Position numbers and translations under genes: made by a program. 64,000 nucleotides of DNA, taken from contig JAUXUQ010000001.1 of assembly GCA_030680605.1 (NCBI GenBank), forward strand, positions 1-64,000, in the 5' to 3' direction. The stretch comes from Gammaproteobacteria bacterium (lineage in GTDB: Bacteria; Pseudomonadota; Gammaproteobacteria; SURF-13). Under the pieces are notes generated by a model. It saw only the letters and a program-made list of their open reading frames with translations. It ran no database searches and was not told the DNA's origin. Shown piece by piece: positions 53,992 to 62,142 of the stretch (position 1 is its first letter; the number at the start of each line of letters is the position of its first letter).

Positions 53992-56261
53992 TGAAGAAGA
54001 AACAGTCCACTACCAGAAACAGACATGACCCGCACGCCGGGCGTGAGGCGTCCAAGTACGACCACCCCATCGCCAGCCGTGAATACATCATGCAGCGCCT
54101 TGCCGAGCAGGGTGTGCCGCTGACCCAGGCGCAAATCGCCGCTGACCTGAAAATCAGTGACGAACAGGGCCTTGAGGCCTTGCGCCGCCGCCTCAAGGCG
54201 ATGGAGCGTGACGGCCAGTTGATCTGCAACCGGCGCGGTGACTATGGGCTGGTGCAGAAGATGGATCTGGTGCGTGGCCGTGTCATCGGTCACCCGGATG
54301 GGTTTGGCTTTCTGGTGCCGGATGAGGGCGGCGATGACCTATTCCTCTCGGCGCACGAAATGCGCGTACTGGTGCACGGTGACCGGGCCATGGCGCGTGT
54401 CTCCGGCATAGATCGCCGCGGCCGGCGCGAGGGTTCCATTGTAGAGGTGCTGGAGCGCAACACCACGCGTGTCGTAGGCCGATTTTACTGCGAGCATGGC
54501 ATCGGCACCGTGTCGCCCGACAACAAGCGCATCCGCCATGACGTCGTCATCCCCGCCGACCAGCAGGCCGGTGCAGCGCATGGACAGATCGTGATCGCCG
54601 AGCTTACGGCGCAGCCGGGCAAGCGTACTCAGGCCGTAGGCAGAATTGTGGAGATACTTGGTGACCACATGGCGCCGGGCATGGAAATCGATGTTGCCAT
54701 TCGCGCCCATAATCTGCCGCTGGAGTGGCCACTACAGGTGGAGACCGAAGTAGGGCAGCTGGGCGCCGAGGTGCCGGAACCGGCCAAGCGTGGCCGCGAA
54801 GATCTGCGTGCTTTGCCACTGGTGACCATCGACGGTGCCGATGCGCGTGATTTCGACGATGCCGTGTTCTGCGAGCGTCAGGGCAAGGGCTGGCGGCTGC
54901 TGGTCGCCATTGCCGATGTATCGAGTTATGTGGTGCCGGGCACGGCGCTCGACACCGAGGCGCGGTTGCGCGGCACTTCGGTGTATTTCCCCCAGCGTGT
55001 CATCCCCATGCTGCCAGAGGTGCTGTCAAACGGCTTGTGCTCGATCAACCCCAACACCGACCGCCTGTGCATGGTGTGCGAAATGCAGGTGAGCAGTACG
55101 GGCAAGGTGGAGCGGCACCGGTTCTTTGAAGGTGTGATGCGCTCGCAGGCACGGCTGACCTACGAAGAAGTAGCGGCAATGGTGGTTGAAGACGACACGG
55201 CACTGGGGCAGAAATATGCCACAGTGTTGCCGCACCTGCATGAGCTGTATGCACTCTACAAGGCCTTGCGCCATGCCCGTGATCAACGTGGCGCGGTGGA
55301 CTTTGAAACCACCGAGACACGGATCATTTTTGGTGCGCAACGCAAGATTGAGAGCATCGTACCGGTGGTGCGCAACGATGCGCACAAACTGATTGAAGAG
55401 TGCATGATAGCAGCCAACGTTGCGGCGGCTGAATTCCTGCTGGAGCACGAAATTCCCGCGCTGTATCGCGTGCACGATGGTCCCGGCAGTGAAAAGCTTA
55501 CCGATCTGCGCGGATTTCTCGCCGAGCTGGGGCTCAGCCTGGGCGGCGGTGACAAGCCTGAGCCCAGGCACTATGCCAAATTGCTGGCCAGTATCCAGCA
55601 GCGCGAGGATGTGCACCTGATTCAGACCGTGCTGCTGCGCAGCCTCGCACAGGCGGTATACACACCCGACAACACCGGCCATTTTGGCCTCGCACTGGAA
55701 GGCTACACGCATTTCACCTCACCTATCCGCCGCTATCCCGACCTGCTGGTGCACCGCGCCATTCGCCACTGTTTGTCACGCAAGGCTGTGGCGAAGTTTG
55801 ATTACACCCACGAGGCCATGCAGTCGTTCGGCGAGCATTGTTCAATGACGGAGCGGCGGGCGGATGAGGCGACGCGCGACGCCGTCACCTGGCTCAAATG
55901 CGAATACATGGTGGACAAGATTGGCGAAGAGTTCGAAGGCGTCATCACCGGTGTCACGAGCTTTGGCTTGTTTCTCGAGCTGAAGAATATCTATGTCGAG
56001 GGCCTGGTGCACGTCACCGCGCTCAGTAACGACTACTACCACTTCGACGCCGGAAAGCATCGCCTGCTGGGCGAGCGTACCAATACCGTGTACCGCCTCG
56101 CTGACACATTGCGCGTCAGGGTGGTGCGGGTAAATATGGATGACCGAAAAATCGATTTTGAGCTGGCAGAGACAGTAGTCAAAACTAAAGGCAAAAAGCC
56201 GGCACCAGCCCAGGAAAAGAAGCCCAAGTCACGTTCCAAGCGCAGGCGTACGCGACACTAA
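53991..56261 (+). CDS. rnr: Ribonuclease R
   Basis: Processive 3'-5' exoribonuclease able to degrade structured RNA, involved in rRNA quality control and trans-translation. The 756-residue protein has an N-terminal winged-helix part (ASREYIMQRLAEQGVPLTQ), two cold-shock domains, and the RNB catalytic domain with TIDGADARDFDDAV holding the metal-binding Asp residues. After it come HFTSPIRRYPDLLVHRAI, a C-terminal S1 domain (EFEGVITGVTSFGLFLELKN) and a basic tail (PKSRSKRRRTRH). Length is slightly short of E. coli (813). rlmB follows two genes later; rnr-rlmB is a common pair. Confidence 0.97.
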   Translation: MKKKQSTTRNRHDPHAGREASKYDHPIASREYIMQRLAEQGVPLTQAQIAADLKISDEQGLEALRRRLKAMERDGQLICNRRGDYGLVQKMDLVRGRVIGHPDGFGFLVPDEGGDDLFLSAHEMRVLVHGDRAMARVSGIDRRGRREGSIVEVLERNTTRVVGRFYCEHGIGTVSPDNKRIRHDVVIPADQQAGAAHGQIVIAELTAQPGKRTQAVGRIVEILGDHMAPGMEIDVAIRAHNLPLEWPLQVETEVGQLGAEVPEPAKRGREDLRALPLVTIDGADARDFDDAVFCERQGKGWRLLVAIADVSSYVVPGTALDTEARLRGTSVYFPQRVIPMLPEVLSNGLCSINPNTDRLCMVCEMQVSSTGKVERHRFFEGVMRSQARLTYEEVAAMVVEDDTALGQKYATVLPHLHELYALYKALRHARDQRGAVDFETTETRIIFGAQRKIESIVPVVRNDAHKLIEECMIAANVAAAEFLLEHEIPALYRVHDGPGSEKLTDLRGFLAELGLSLGGGDKPEPRHYAKLLASIQQREDVHLIQTVLLRSLAQAVYTPDNTGHFGLALEGYTHFTSPIRRYPDLLVHRAIRHCLSRKAVAKFDYTHEAMQSFGEHCSMTERRADEATRDAVTWLKCEYMVDKIGEEFEGVITGVTSFGLFLELKNIYVEGLVHVTALSNDYYHFDAGKHRLLGERTNTVYRLADTLRVRVVRVNMDDRKIDFELAETVVKTKGKKPAPAQEKKPKSRSKRRRTRH

Positions 56262-56303
56262 AGCGTATGCCGTCGCTGCCGAGCCCTGCATGAGGTGATT
56301 GCC

Positions 56304-56771
56304 ATGGCACACACCCTAACAACTCCTGTTCACGGTCAGCTTCTGGTCGGCCTCGCGCTGGCGGTGCTGTTAACTGCCGGTTGTGCCTCAACTGCCAGAC
56401 TTTATCCCGGTCCGGAGCTGGCGCCCGATCAGATCGCTGTTATCGAGGCCGACCCGATGATACCCGGCATCACCGCGCGCGGCGCGCTCTTCGGCAGCGT
56501 GGACGGAGTACATGTGAGCGGCACAGTGTTACGCATAGAGGTATTGCCCGGCGCGCATACCGTGGAGGTACAGTGCAGTTTTCGCGTCAAATCCATGCTG
56601 TTCGACCCGGATTACGACACGCTGACGCCAAGCACGCGTCGCTCCATTGTGCTACAGGCTCGCGCTCCGCTTGCAGTGGAAGTAGAGGCGGGCCATACCT
56701 ATCGGCTCGCTGGCGAACTCACGCGTGAGCGGGGATGCACACCGCTGCTGCAAGACATCACTGCGCGCTAG
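56304..56771 (+). CDS. Putative outer-membrane lipoprotein of unknown function
   Basis: A 155-residue protein not matching a family I can name. Start set at ATG 56304, with GAGGTG at 56292-56297 before it; a GTG at 56295 would add three residues. The N-terminus is a lipoprotein signal with lipobox LTAGC (Cys 27); Ala at +2 and Ser at +3 favour the outer membrane. After it come YPGPELAPDQIAVIE, a VDG turn, and VLPGAHTVEVQCSF, a beta-strand pattern like PEGA or related small envelope domains. It lies between rnr (42 bases) and rlmB (19 bases) and may be read through from rnr. Confidence 0.75.
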   Translation: MAHTLTTPVHGQLLVGLALAVLLTAGCASTARLYPGPELAPDQIAVIEADPMIPGITARGALFGSVDGVHVSGTVLRIEVLPGAHTVEVQCSFRVKSMLFDPDYDTLTPSTRRSIVLQARAPLAVEVEAGHTYRLAGELTRERGCTPLLQDITAR

Positions 56772-56790
56772 AGCCACATCGCTTACCTTT

Positions 56791-57543
56791 ATGGCTCATA
56801 ACCCAATCCATCTTGTTCATGGTCTGCATGCTGTGCAGGCCGCACTGTGCCGTAATGCCGCAGCAGTCACCGGCGTATGGGTGGACGACTCACGTCGTGA
56901 TGCGCGCATGCAGGAAATATTAACTCTGGCACAGCAGGCGAAAGTCACCGTGCATACCATTACGCGTCAGCAACTGGATGCGATGGCCGCAGGCGCGCCC
57001 CATCAAGGGGTGGTGGCGCAATGCGCACCGGCCAAGGCACACACCGAGGATGATCTCGACAGCCTGCTCACTACGCTGAGCGTACCACCTTTTTTGCTGG
57101 TGCTGGATGGCGTGCAAGACCCGCACAACCTCGGCGCCTGCCTGCGTAGCGCCGATGCCGCAGGCGTACACGCGGTGGTTGCCCCGCGCGACAAAAGTGT
57201 CAGCCTCACGCCCACCGTGCGCAAGGTGGCGAGCGGTGCAGCCGAGTCGGTGCCGTTTATTCAGGTTACCAATCTTGCCCGCACCCTGCGCATGTTGCGC
57301 GATGCTGGGGTGTGGTTGATCGGCGCCGACGGCACGGCGGACGCCAGCCTCTACGATGCAGATTTAAAAGGCCCGCTGGCGCTGGTGATGGGGGGCGAGG
57401 GCAAAGGCCTGCGCCGCCTTACGCGCGAGCACTGCGATGTGCTGATCCGCATCCCCATGCACGGCAGCGTGGAGAGCCTCAACGTCTCCGTAGCCACCGG
57501 CATTTGCTTGTACGAAGCCGTGAGGCAGCGTGCGAAAGGGTGA
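56791..57543 (+). CDS. rlmB: 23S rRNA (guanosine-2'-O-)-methyltransferase RlmB
   Basis: SPOUT-fold methyltransferase for 2'-O-methylation of G2251 in 23S rRNA. Start set at ATG 56791 (MAHNPIHLVHGLHAVQAAL); the frame opens earlier at 56725 but those residues overlap the lipoprotein gene. The 250 residues include an N-terminal substrate-binding domain, then LVLDGVQDPHNLGACLRSAD, LTPTVRKVASGAAESVPF, and the knot motifs LVMGGEGKGLRRL and IPMHGSVESLNVSVATGICLYE-type end. Length agrees with E. coli (243). Downstream lies the repeat ladder. Confidence 0.96.
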   Translation: MAHNPIHLVHGLHAVQAALCRNAAAVTGVWVDDSRRDARMQEILTLAQQAKVTVHTITRQQLDAMAAGAPHQGVVAQCAPAKAHTEDDLDSLLTTLSVPPFLLVLDGVQDPHNLGACLRSADAAGVHAVVAPRDKSVSLTPTVRKVASGAAESVPFIQVTNLARTLRMLRDAGVWLIGADGTADASLYDADLKGPLALVMGGEGKGLRRLTREHCDVLIRIPMHGSVESLNVSVATGICLYEAVRQRAKG

Positions 57544-57609
57544 TGAAATGGATGGCTGTAGAGGGCGATGACGTGTTTGGCTTCACAAGCCCAGCTTAAC
57601 CTGCCGAGT

Positions 57610-57819
57610 TTGCGCAATCAATGTGCGCAATCAAGGAAATAAATCAAGAAATCAATGGGGTCAAGAAATCAATCAGAAATCAATGGGGTCAGATTCGATG
57701 AATCAATGGTGAATCAATGGAATCAATGGGGTCACACAGAATCAATGGGGTCACACAAATCAATCAAATCAATGGGGTCAGACTCTACAGAATCAATGGG
57801 GTCAGACTCGATTGATTCT
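57610..57819. repeat. Ladder of REP-like AATCAATGGGGTCA units
   Basis: Exact copies of the 14-mer AATCAATGGGGTCA start at 57650, 57678, 57721, 57740, 57767 and 57791; shortened forms (AATCAATGG) lie at 57701 and 57712. Several continue as GACTC or CACAC. The last unit (57790-57818) is itself an imperfect palindrome, GAATCAAT...ATTGATTC. It begins with a TTGCGCA/TGCGCAA hairpin (57610-57630) that may end rlmB. Spacing varies (~13-43 bases) and no cas genes are near. The ladder ends 50 bases before a truncated RAYT gene. Confidence 0.9.
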
Positions 57820-57869
57820 TGATTAAACACCTCGTACAGTGTCCATTGATATAAACTTCGAGGCCGCCA

Positions 57870-58067
57870 ATGGTGCGCTTACCCAGATTTGTGATTCCCG
57901 GCCAGCCGCAACACGTCATCCTGCGTGGCAACAATCGTACTGAAATCTTCGGTGCCGAGGCAGATTACCGCTTCTACCTTGAAAAATTACAGTTAGCTTG
58001 CGACAAACACGGCTGTGATGTTCATGCAGAATCAATCGAGTCTGACCCCATTGATTCGCAGTGGTAG
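57870..58067 (+). pseudogene. 5' fragment of a REP-associated tyrosine transposase (RAYT)
   Basis: Residues 1-53 (MVRLPRFVIPGQPQHVILRG, NNRTEIFGAEADYRFYLEKL, QLACDKHGCDVHA) match the start of RAYT/TnpA-REP proteins, Y1-family nickases related to IS200/IS605 transposases. The frame then runs into a repeat copy at 58028 and ends after 65 residues. The following His-hydrophobe-His motif (normally soon after this point) and the catalytic Tyr are missing, so it cannot act as a nickase. It is bounded on the left by the repeat ladder and on the right by an inverted exact copy of the last unit. Confidence 0.88.
58028..58057. repeat. Inverted exact copy of the last ladder unit
   Basis: The 30 bases here are the exact reverse complement of 57790-57819. 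The core reads AATCAATCGAGTC followed by TGACCCCATTGATT. Together the two copies form inverted ends of a ~268-base segment containing the RAYT fragment. The copy begins exactly where similarity to RAYT proteins stops. Confidence 0.92.
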
Positions 58068-59096
58068 TTAGCTTGCCACAGGGCCGGACGGGCTGATGCT
58101 CAGCACTACCGCGATATAGCTTACGTATAAAACCCCATTCACGGCCACGTGCCAGACACGCAGCTGGCCGCGCTGGAGCATGAGGCGTATCCAGAGGGCG
58201 GCCGCCAGCGTCACGAAGACGCCTAGCACGACATCAAGACGCGGGCCCCACGGGGTGAGCATGATGCCAATGGCGGGCAGCAGGGTGCCCTGAAACACCA
58301 TGGCGCCGGTGATGTTGCCGAAGGCGAGGGTGTCCTTGCGTTTGCGTATCCACAATATGCTGTTGACCTTTTCCGGCAGCTCGGTGGCGACGGGGATGAT
58401 CAACATGGACAGCAGCAAGGCCGAAATGCCGATAATCGGCGCGACCTCCTCAATGCCATGGATGAAGCCCTTGGCGCCCAGTATCAGCAGCGCCAGGCCC
58501 AGCACCAGCTGCAGATAAATCACCGGGAAGTTGAGTGGCAGCCCCAGACGGCACAGCAGCATGGCGCCCTGGGCCGCTGTGGCGTGGCCGTCCTGCACCA
58601 GCTTGCTTGAGGCGCGCAGGGTGAGCAGGATGTAGACAAAATACACCAGCACCAAGCCGAACCCGATGGCAATGCGGACGATGTCGAACTCGCGCGGGAT
58701 GAACAGGGCGACGGCGGCGAGTGAAAAGGCCAGCAGAAAGAAGTTGAGGTCGCGTGTGAGGCCGGTTTTTTCCGGCGTGAAGTGGCCGTTTATCCCGCGG
58801 GTTTTCACGGTGACGACCAGCAGCAGGAACAGGGTGAGGGTGGAGAGCATGAGCGGCGCGCCGAGGATGGCACCCACGCCGATTTCATGGTTGAGCTCCA
58901 TGTTGTCCGTGCCCGCGAAAATGGCGAGTATCGGCACCATGGTTTCCGGCAGGGCGGTGCCCACGGCGGCGAACAGCGAGCCCACCACCCCTTCGGATAT
59001 CTTCAGCCGCTCGCCCAAGTGTTCCAGCGCATTACAAAAGACTTCCGCCGCTACCAGTATCAGCAGCAACATGAAAACCAGGGTGACAAAGATCAT
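58068..59096 (-). CDS. Sodium/calcium exchanger (CaCA family) membrane protein
   Basis: Inner-membrane antiporter of 342 residues with about ten hydrophobic segments in two inverted halves. The alpha-repeat motifs are GSLFAAVGTALPETMVPILA (first half) and LLSMLIIPVATELPEKVNSI (second half), each with the cation-binding Glu/Pro-Glu; the family swaps Na+ or H+ for Ca2+ or other cations. Start set at ATG 59096 (MIFVTLVFMLLLILV), as the frame open to 59285 adds hydrophilic residues unlike the family. Ends next to the RAYT fragment and diverges from the UPF0114 gene. Confidence 0.88.
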   Translation of the reverse strand: MIFVTLVFMLLLILVAAEVFCNALEHLGERLKISEGVVGSLFAAVGTALPETMVPILAIFAGTDNMELNHEIGVGAILGAPLMLSTLTLFLLLVVTVKTRGINGHFTPEKTGLTRDLNFFLLAFSLAAVALFIPREFDIVRIAIGFGLVLVYFVYILLTLRASSKLVQDGHATAAQGAMLLCRLGLPLNFPVIYLQLVLGLALLILGAKGFIHGIEEVAPIIGISALLLSMLIIPVATELPEKVNSILWIRKRKDTLAFGNITGAMVFQGTLLPAIGIMLTPWGPRLDVVLGVFVTLAAALWIRLMLQRGQLRVWHVAVNGVLYVSYIAVVLSISPSGPVAS

Positions 59097-59202
59097 GGGT
59101 GGGTGCCTGTGCCGGGGTGTGTTCGATGGGGTGGCTGTGATGCATTGCGATTGTGGTAGTATACACGCGTTTTTTAACGTTAATTCAAGGATAGCAACAG
59201 CC

Positions 59203-59715
59203 GTGAACAAGGGCACTGATCTTCTGGGCAAATTCATATTTTCCAGCCGCTGGTTGCAGGCACCGCTGTATGTCGGCCTGATCATCGCGCAGGGCGTCTA
59301 TGTCTATCGCTTCATGGTGGAGCTGTTCCATCTGGTTACCTCCGTGCCCAGCCTCACGGAGAACATGATCATGCTCATGGTGCTGGGGCTGATCGATGTG
59401 GTGATGATCGCCAACCTGCTGATCATGGTGATTATCGGCGGCTATGAGATATTTGTGTCGCGGCTCGCCCTGCAGGTGCACCCCGACCGGCCGGACTGGC
59501 TGGAGCACGTCAGCGCCGGCTCCATCAAGGTAAAGGTGTCCATGGCCCTGATCGGCATCTCCTCGATTCATCTGCTGAAGAGCTTTATCAACGCCGAGCA
59601 GATCGCCGAGAGCGTGCTGATGTGGCAGGTGATTATACATGTGACGTTCCTGATTTCCGCCATTGCGCTGGCCTATACTGACCGCCTGATCAGCCAGCCG
59701 GTACACGCGAAGTAG
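59203..59715 (+). CDS. UPF0114 family membrane protein (YqhA type)
   Basis: A 170-residue protein with about four membrane segments. FSSRWLQAPLYVGLIIAQGV, MVLGLIDVVMIANLLIMVII, GGYEIFVSRL and SSIHLLKSFINAE match the YqhA/UPF0114 group, whose function is unknown. The start is GTG at 59203 (MNKGTDLLGKFIFSSRW), 11 bases after AAGGA; the long open frame upstream runs over the exchanger gene and is not used. Nothing in the neighbourhood fixes a role, though divergence from a cation exchanger is worth noting. Confidence 0.87.
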   Translation: MNKGTDLLGKFIFSSRWLQAPLYVGLIIAQGVYVYRFMVELFHLVTSVPSLTENMIMLMVLGLIDVVMIANLLIMVIIGGYEIFVSRLALQVHPDRPDWLEHVSAGSIKVKVSMALIGISSIHLLKSFINAEQIAESVLMWQVIIHVTFLISAIALAYTDRLISQPVHAK

Positions 59716-59740
59716 CACCCCGACGCGACGTGACAGGCAT

Positions 59741-59771
59741 GCAGGACAGGGGCCTGTTGTGCCCTGTATGC
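59741..59771. terminator. Stem-loop after the UPF0114 gene
   Basis: ACAGGG (59745-59750) and CCCTGT (59761-59766) form a 6-bp perfect stem with a 10-base loop; GCA/TGC can pair outside it. AGGGGTTTTG follows, giving a short T-run. It lies 26 bases after the UPF0114 stop and before the rpsF promoter. Confidence 0.45.
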
Positions 59772-59782
59772 AGGGGTTTTGA

Positions 59783-59812
59783 TTGCAAAGTGATCTGTTT
59801 CCGCCTTAAAAT
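59783..59812 (+). promoter_or_regulatory. Promoter of rpsF-rpsR-rplI
   Basis: TTGCAA (59783-59788), an 18-base spacer and TAAAAT (59807-59812) give a fair sigma-70-type promoter about 75 bases before the rpsF start, in the expected position. Confidence 0.55.
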
Positions 59813-59839
59813 AGCCAGCTTTACCCAACCACACTCCTT

Positions 59840-59863
59840 GCCTCACCGCCCTATGCGGGAGGC
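59840..59863 (+). promoter_or_regulatory. Probable S6:S18 autoregulatory leader motif
   Basis: GCCT (59840-59843) pairs with AGGC (59860-59863); inside, CACCG sits as a bulge and CCC/GGG close a small loop. The conserved CCG bulge in the rpsF leader is the element known to bind the S6:S18 protein pair in many bacteria, mimicking their 16S rRNA site and repressing the operon. Position (25 bases before the start) and sequence fit; regulation is inferred. Confidence 0.65.
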
Positions 59864-59887
59864 TACTGAGCCCTGAGGAGCATTGCA

Positions 59888-60343
59888 TTGAGACACTATG
59901 AAATCGTGTTTCTGGTCCACCCTGACCAGAGCGAGCAGGTTGCCGGCATGATTGAGCGCTATCGCGCGCTCATCGAGTCCAAGGACGGCAAGATTCACCG
60001 TCTGGAAGACTGGGGTCGGCGCCAGCTGGCATACCCCATCCACAAGATACACAAGGCACACTACGTGCTGATGAATGTCGAGTGCAACCAGGAGGTTCTG
60101 GACGAACTCACCAGCGCGTTCCGCTTTAACGATGCCGTGATCCGCAACCTGGTGATTGTGCGCGATGAGGCCATCACCGAGCCGTCACCGCTGATCAAGT
60201 CCAAGGACGAGCGGGAAGAGAGCATGCGCCGTAGCGGCAGCGATGATGCAGTTGAAGACGCTCCCGCCAGCGAAGAATCAACCGAAGATGAGCCCGCCGG
60301 TGACGAGGAAGAAGCGACAGCCGCCCCCTCGAACGCTGCTTAG
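59888..60343 (+). CDS. rpsF: 30S ribosomal protein S6 with acidic tail
   Basis: Small-subunit protein that binds 16S rRNA together with S18. The start is TTG at 59888 ([20 protein letters not shown]), preceded by GAGGAG at 59875-59880. Residues 1-100 match S6 ([33 protein letters not shown]). The last ~50 residues form an acidic tail of Glu, Asp, Ala and Pro ([20 protein letters not shown]). E. coli S6 also has a glutamate tail, lengthened there by RimK. The product is 151 residues. rpsR follows after 26 bases. Confidence 0.97.
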   Translation: MRHYEIVFLVHPDQSEQVAGMIERYRALIESKDGKIHRLEDWGRRQLAYPIHKIHKAHYVLMNVECNQEVLDELTSAFRFNDAVIRNLVIVRDEAITEPSPLIKSKDEREESMRRSGSDDAVEDAPASEESTEDEPAGDEEEATAAPSNAA

Positions 60344-60369
60344 GCCGACATTGCTGAGAGGATATAACC

Positions 60370-60600
60370 ATGTCACGCTTTTTTCGCCGCAGAAAGTTTT
60401 GCCGTTTTACCGCCGAGAATGTCAAGGAAATCGACTACAAGGATCTCGCCGTGCTCAAGAATTACCTGAGCGAGAACGGCAAGATCGTGCCGAGTCGCAT
60501 TACCGGCACCAGGGCGCGCTACCAGCGCCAGCTCTCCACCGCCATCAAGCGCGCCCGCTTGCTGGCCTTGATTCCCTATTGCGACTCACATCACCCCTGA
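60370..60600 (+). CDS. rpsR: 30S ribosomal protein S18
   Basis: Small-subunit protein pairing with S6. The 76 residues (E. coli 75) start [20 protein letters not shown] and contain [20 protein letters not shown] and [20 protein letters not shown], the family core. ATG at 60370 with GAGAGGA before it (60355-60361). Sits between rpsF and a DUF2232 gene. Confidence 0.98.
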   Translation: MSRFFRRRKFCRFTAENVKEIDYKDLAVLKNYLSENGKIVPSRITGTRARYQRQLSTAIKRARLLALIPYCDSHHP

Positions 60601-60639
60601 GCTGCCGCCGCGACGGTTGAATTCCGGCGCCAGGCTGCC

Positions 60640-61572
60640 ATGAAAGCGTTGGTTGCCTATATCATGCGCGGACGCATGCAGGCCGGCGGCGTAGTGGCGG
60701 TCTGTGCCGGGTTTTCGCTGCTGTTGCCGCCGATTACCGGGCCACTGGCCTGGCTCAGCGCGGCCGGCGTAGGTCTGGTGACGTTGCGCATAGGCGCGCG
60801 GCAGGGTGTCGTCGTTATGGCAGGCGCGGGCGCGGCCCTGGCCCTGCTGGGTATGCTGTTATCAGGCAGCCCCCTGCTGGGTCTGGTGTTTGCGCTGGTG
60901 CTTTGGCTGCCGGTGTGGGGCCTGGCGCTGGTGCTGGCGAGCACCGGCTCGCTGGCATGGGTGCTGGGTGGTGCAGCCCTGCTGGGTGTGCTGTTTGTCA
61001 GCGGTGTGCATCTCTGGGTGGAGAATCCGGCCGAGGCCTGGCGCGCGGCCCTGGAGATCAGCCTGAGGCCTGCCCTGGAACAGCTTGCGGCACTGCCTGA
61101 GCCGGCGCAAATGGAGCGACTGCTGGATGAAATGGCGCAGGCCATGACGGGACTGCTGACGATTTCGCTGATGTTGTCCGTGACCGTGAGCCTGCTCGTG
61201 GCACGCTGGTGGCAGGGCCTGTTGTATAATGCAGGCGGTTTCCAGCGCGAGTTTCATGGCTTGCGCCTTGCGCGCGCATGTGTGTTGCCGGTGCTGCTGT
61301 TGCTGGGGATGGCCCTGCTGGCAGAGGGAGGGATGCGCCAGTGGTTGCTGGAAGTGCTGGCGGTACTGGTTGTCGTGTATATGATTCAGGGGCTGGCCTT
61401 TGCGCACCGGCTTGTGGCCCAGCGCAACGCCCATACGGCGTGGCTGGCAGCCTTGTATGGTTTGCTGGTGCTGATGCTCCCGCAGATGGTGGTGTTGCTG
61501 GCACTTGTCGGGCTGTTGTACAGTGCCGGGCTGGCGGGCAATGGTTCCAATGACCGGCCCACCCCGGTGTGA
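60640..61572 (+). CDS. DUF2232 family membrane protein
   Basis: A 310-residue, very hydrophobic protein with about eight membrane segments: residues ~18-35, 38-75 and 80-115, then a loop, and four more from ~175 onward. The start at ATG 60640 (MKALVAYIMRGRMQAGGVVA) keeps the first segment. Proteins of this family occur between rpsR and rplI in many gammaproteobacteria, resembling YybS of Bacillus. Function is unknown. The even Leu/Ala/Gly composition gives few motifs; the identification relies on location and topology. Confidence 0.8.
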   Translation: MKALVAYIMRGRMQAGGVVAVCAGFSLLLPPITGPLAWLSAAGVGLVTLRIGARQGVVVMAGAGAALALLGMLLSGSPLLGLVFALVLWLPVWGLALVLASTGSLAWVLGGAALLGVLFVSGVHLWVENPAEAWRAALEISLRPALEQLAALPEPAQMERLLDEMAQAMTGLLTISLMLSVTVSLLVARWWQGLLYNAGGFQREFHGLRLARACVLPVLLLLGMALLAEGGMRQWLLEVLAVLVVVYMIQGLAFAHRLVAQRNAHTAWLAALYGLLVLMLPQMVVLLALVGLLYSAGLAGNGSNDRPTPV

Positions 61573-61621
61573 CGGTGCCCGCAGACGGCAAGCGGATTTT
61601 TATATTTTCAAGAGGTGATTC

Positions 61622-62074
61622 ATGGACGTAATTTTGCTGGAAAAGGTACATAATCTGGGCGCGCTGGGTGACCGCGTGCGTGTCAGGGCGGGTTATGGCC
61701 GCAACTATCTGATTCCGCGCGGCAAGGCCGCACCTGCCACGGAAACCAACATCGTAAAATTCGAGGCACGCCGCGCCGAGCTGGAAAAGGCGGAGGCAGA
61801 GACCCTCGCGCAGGCCCAGGCACGCGCTGCGGCGTTGACCACCTTGGGGGGGGTGTCCCTCGCCCGCAAAGGCGGCGACGAAGGCAAGCTCTACGGCTCG
61901 GTAGGTACTCCGGACATCGCCGAGGCCCTGACCGAGGCCGGCGTGGCGGTCGAAAAGCACGAGGTGCGGCTGTCGAATGGGGTGCTGCGTGAGGCAGGCG
62001 AGCATGAGGTGCTGATTCACTTGCACCCGGATATAAACGTTGCGGTAAAAATCACCATCGTCGCGGAGGCCTGA
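61622..62074 (+). CDS. rplI: 50S ribosomal protein L9
   Basis: Large-subunit protein with two globular domains joined by a long helix, linked to frame maintenance. The 150 residues (E. coli 149) begin [20 protein letters not shown] with [13 protein letters not shown] in the rRNA-binding N-terminal domain; the linker helix is rich in Glu/Ala/Gln, and the C-terminal domain has [27 protein letters not shown] lies before the ATG at 61622. Confidence 0.98.
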   Translation: MDVILLEKVHNLGALGDRVRVRAGYGRNYLIPRGKAAPATETNIVKFEARRAELEKAEAETLAQAQARAAALTTLGGVSLARKGGDEGKLYGSVGTPDIAEALTEAGVAVEKHEVRLSNGVLREAGEHEVLIHLHPDINVAVKITIVAEA

Positions 62075-62142
62075 ACACTCCGCAGTAGACCACGACGGCA
62101 GGGATGCCGTCGGGTTCCCATGTTTTTGAGTGGTGTCAGCAC

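Noticed and set aside
57650-57805. CRISPR array
   Set aside because: Units are only 14 bases, spacers vary from a few to ~30 bases and share words such as CACACA and GACTC, and no cas genes are near. A RAYT-linked repeat explains it better.
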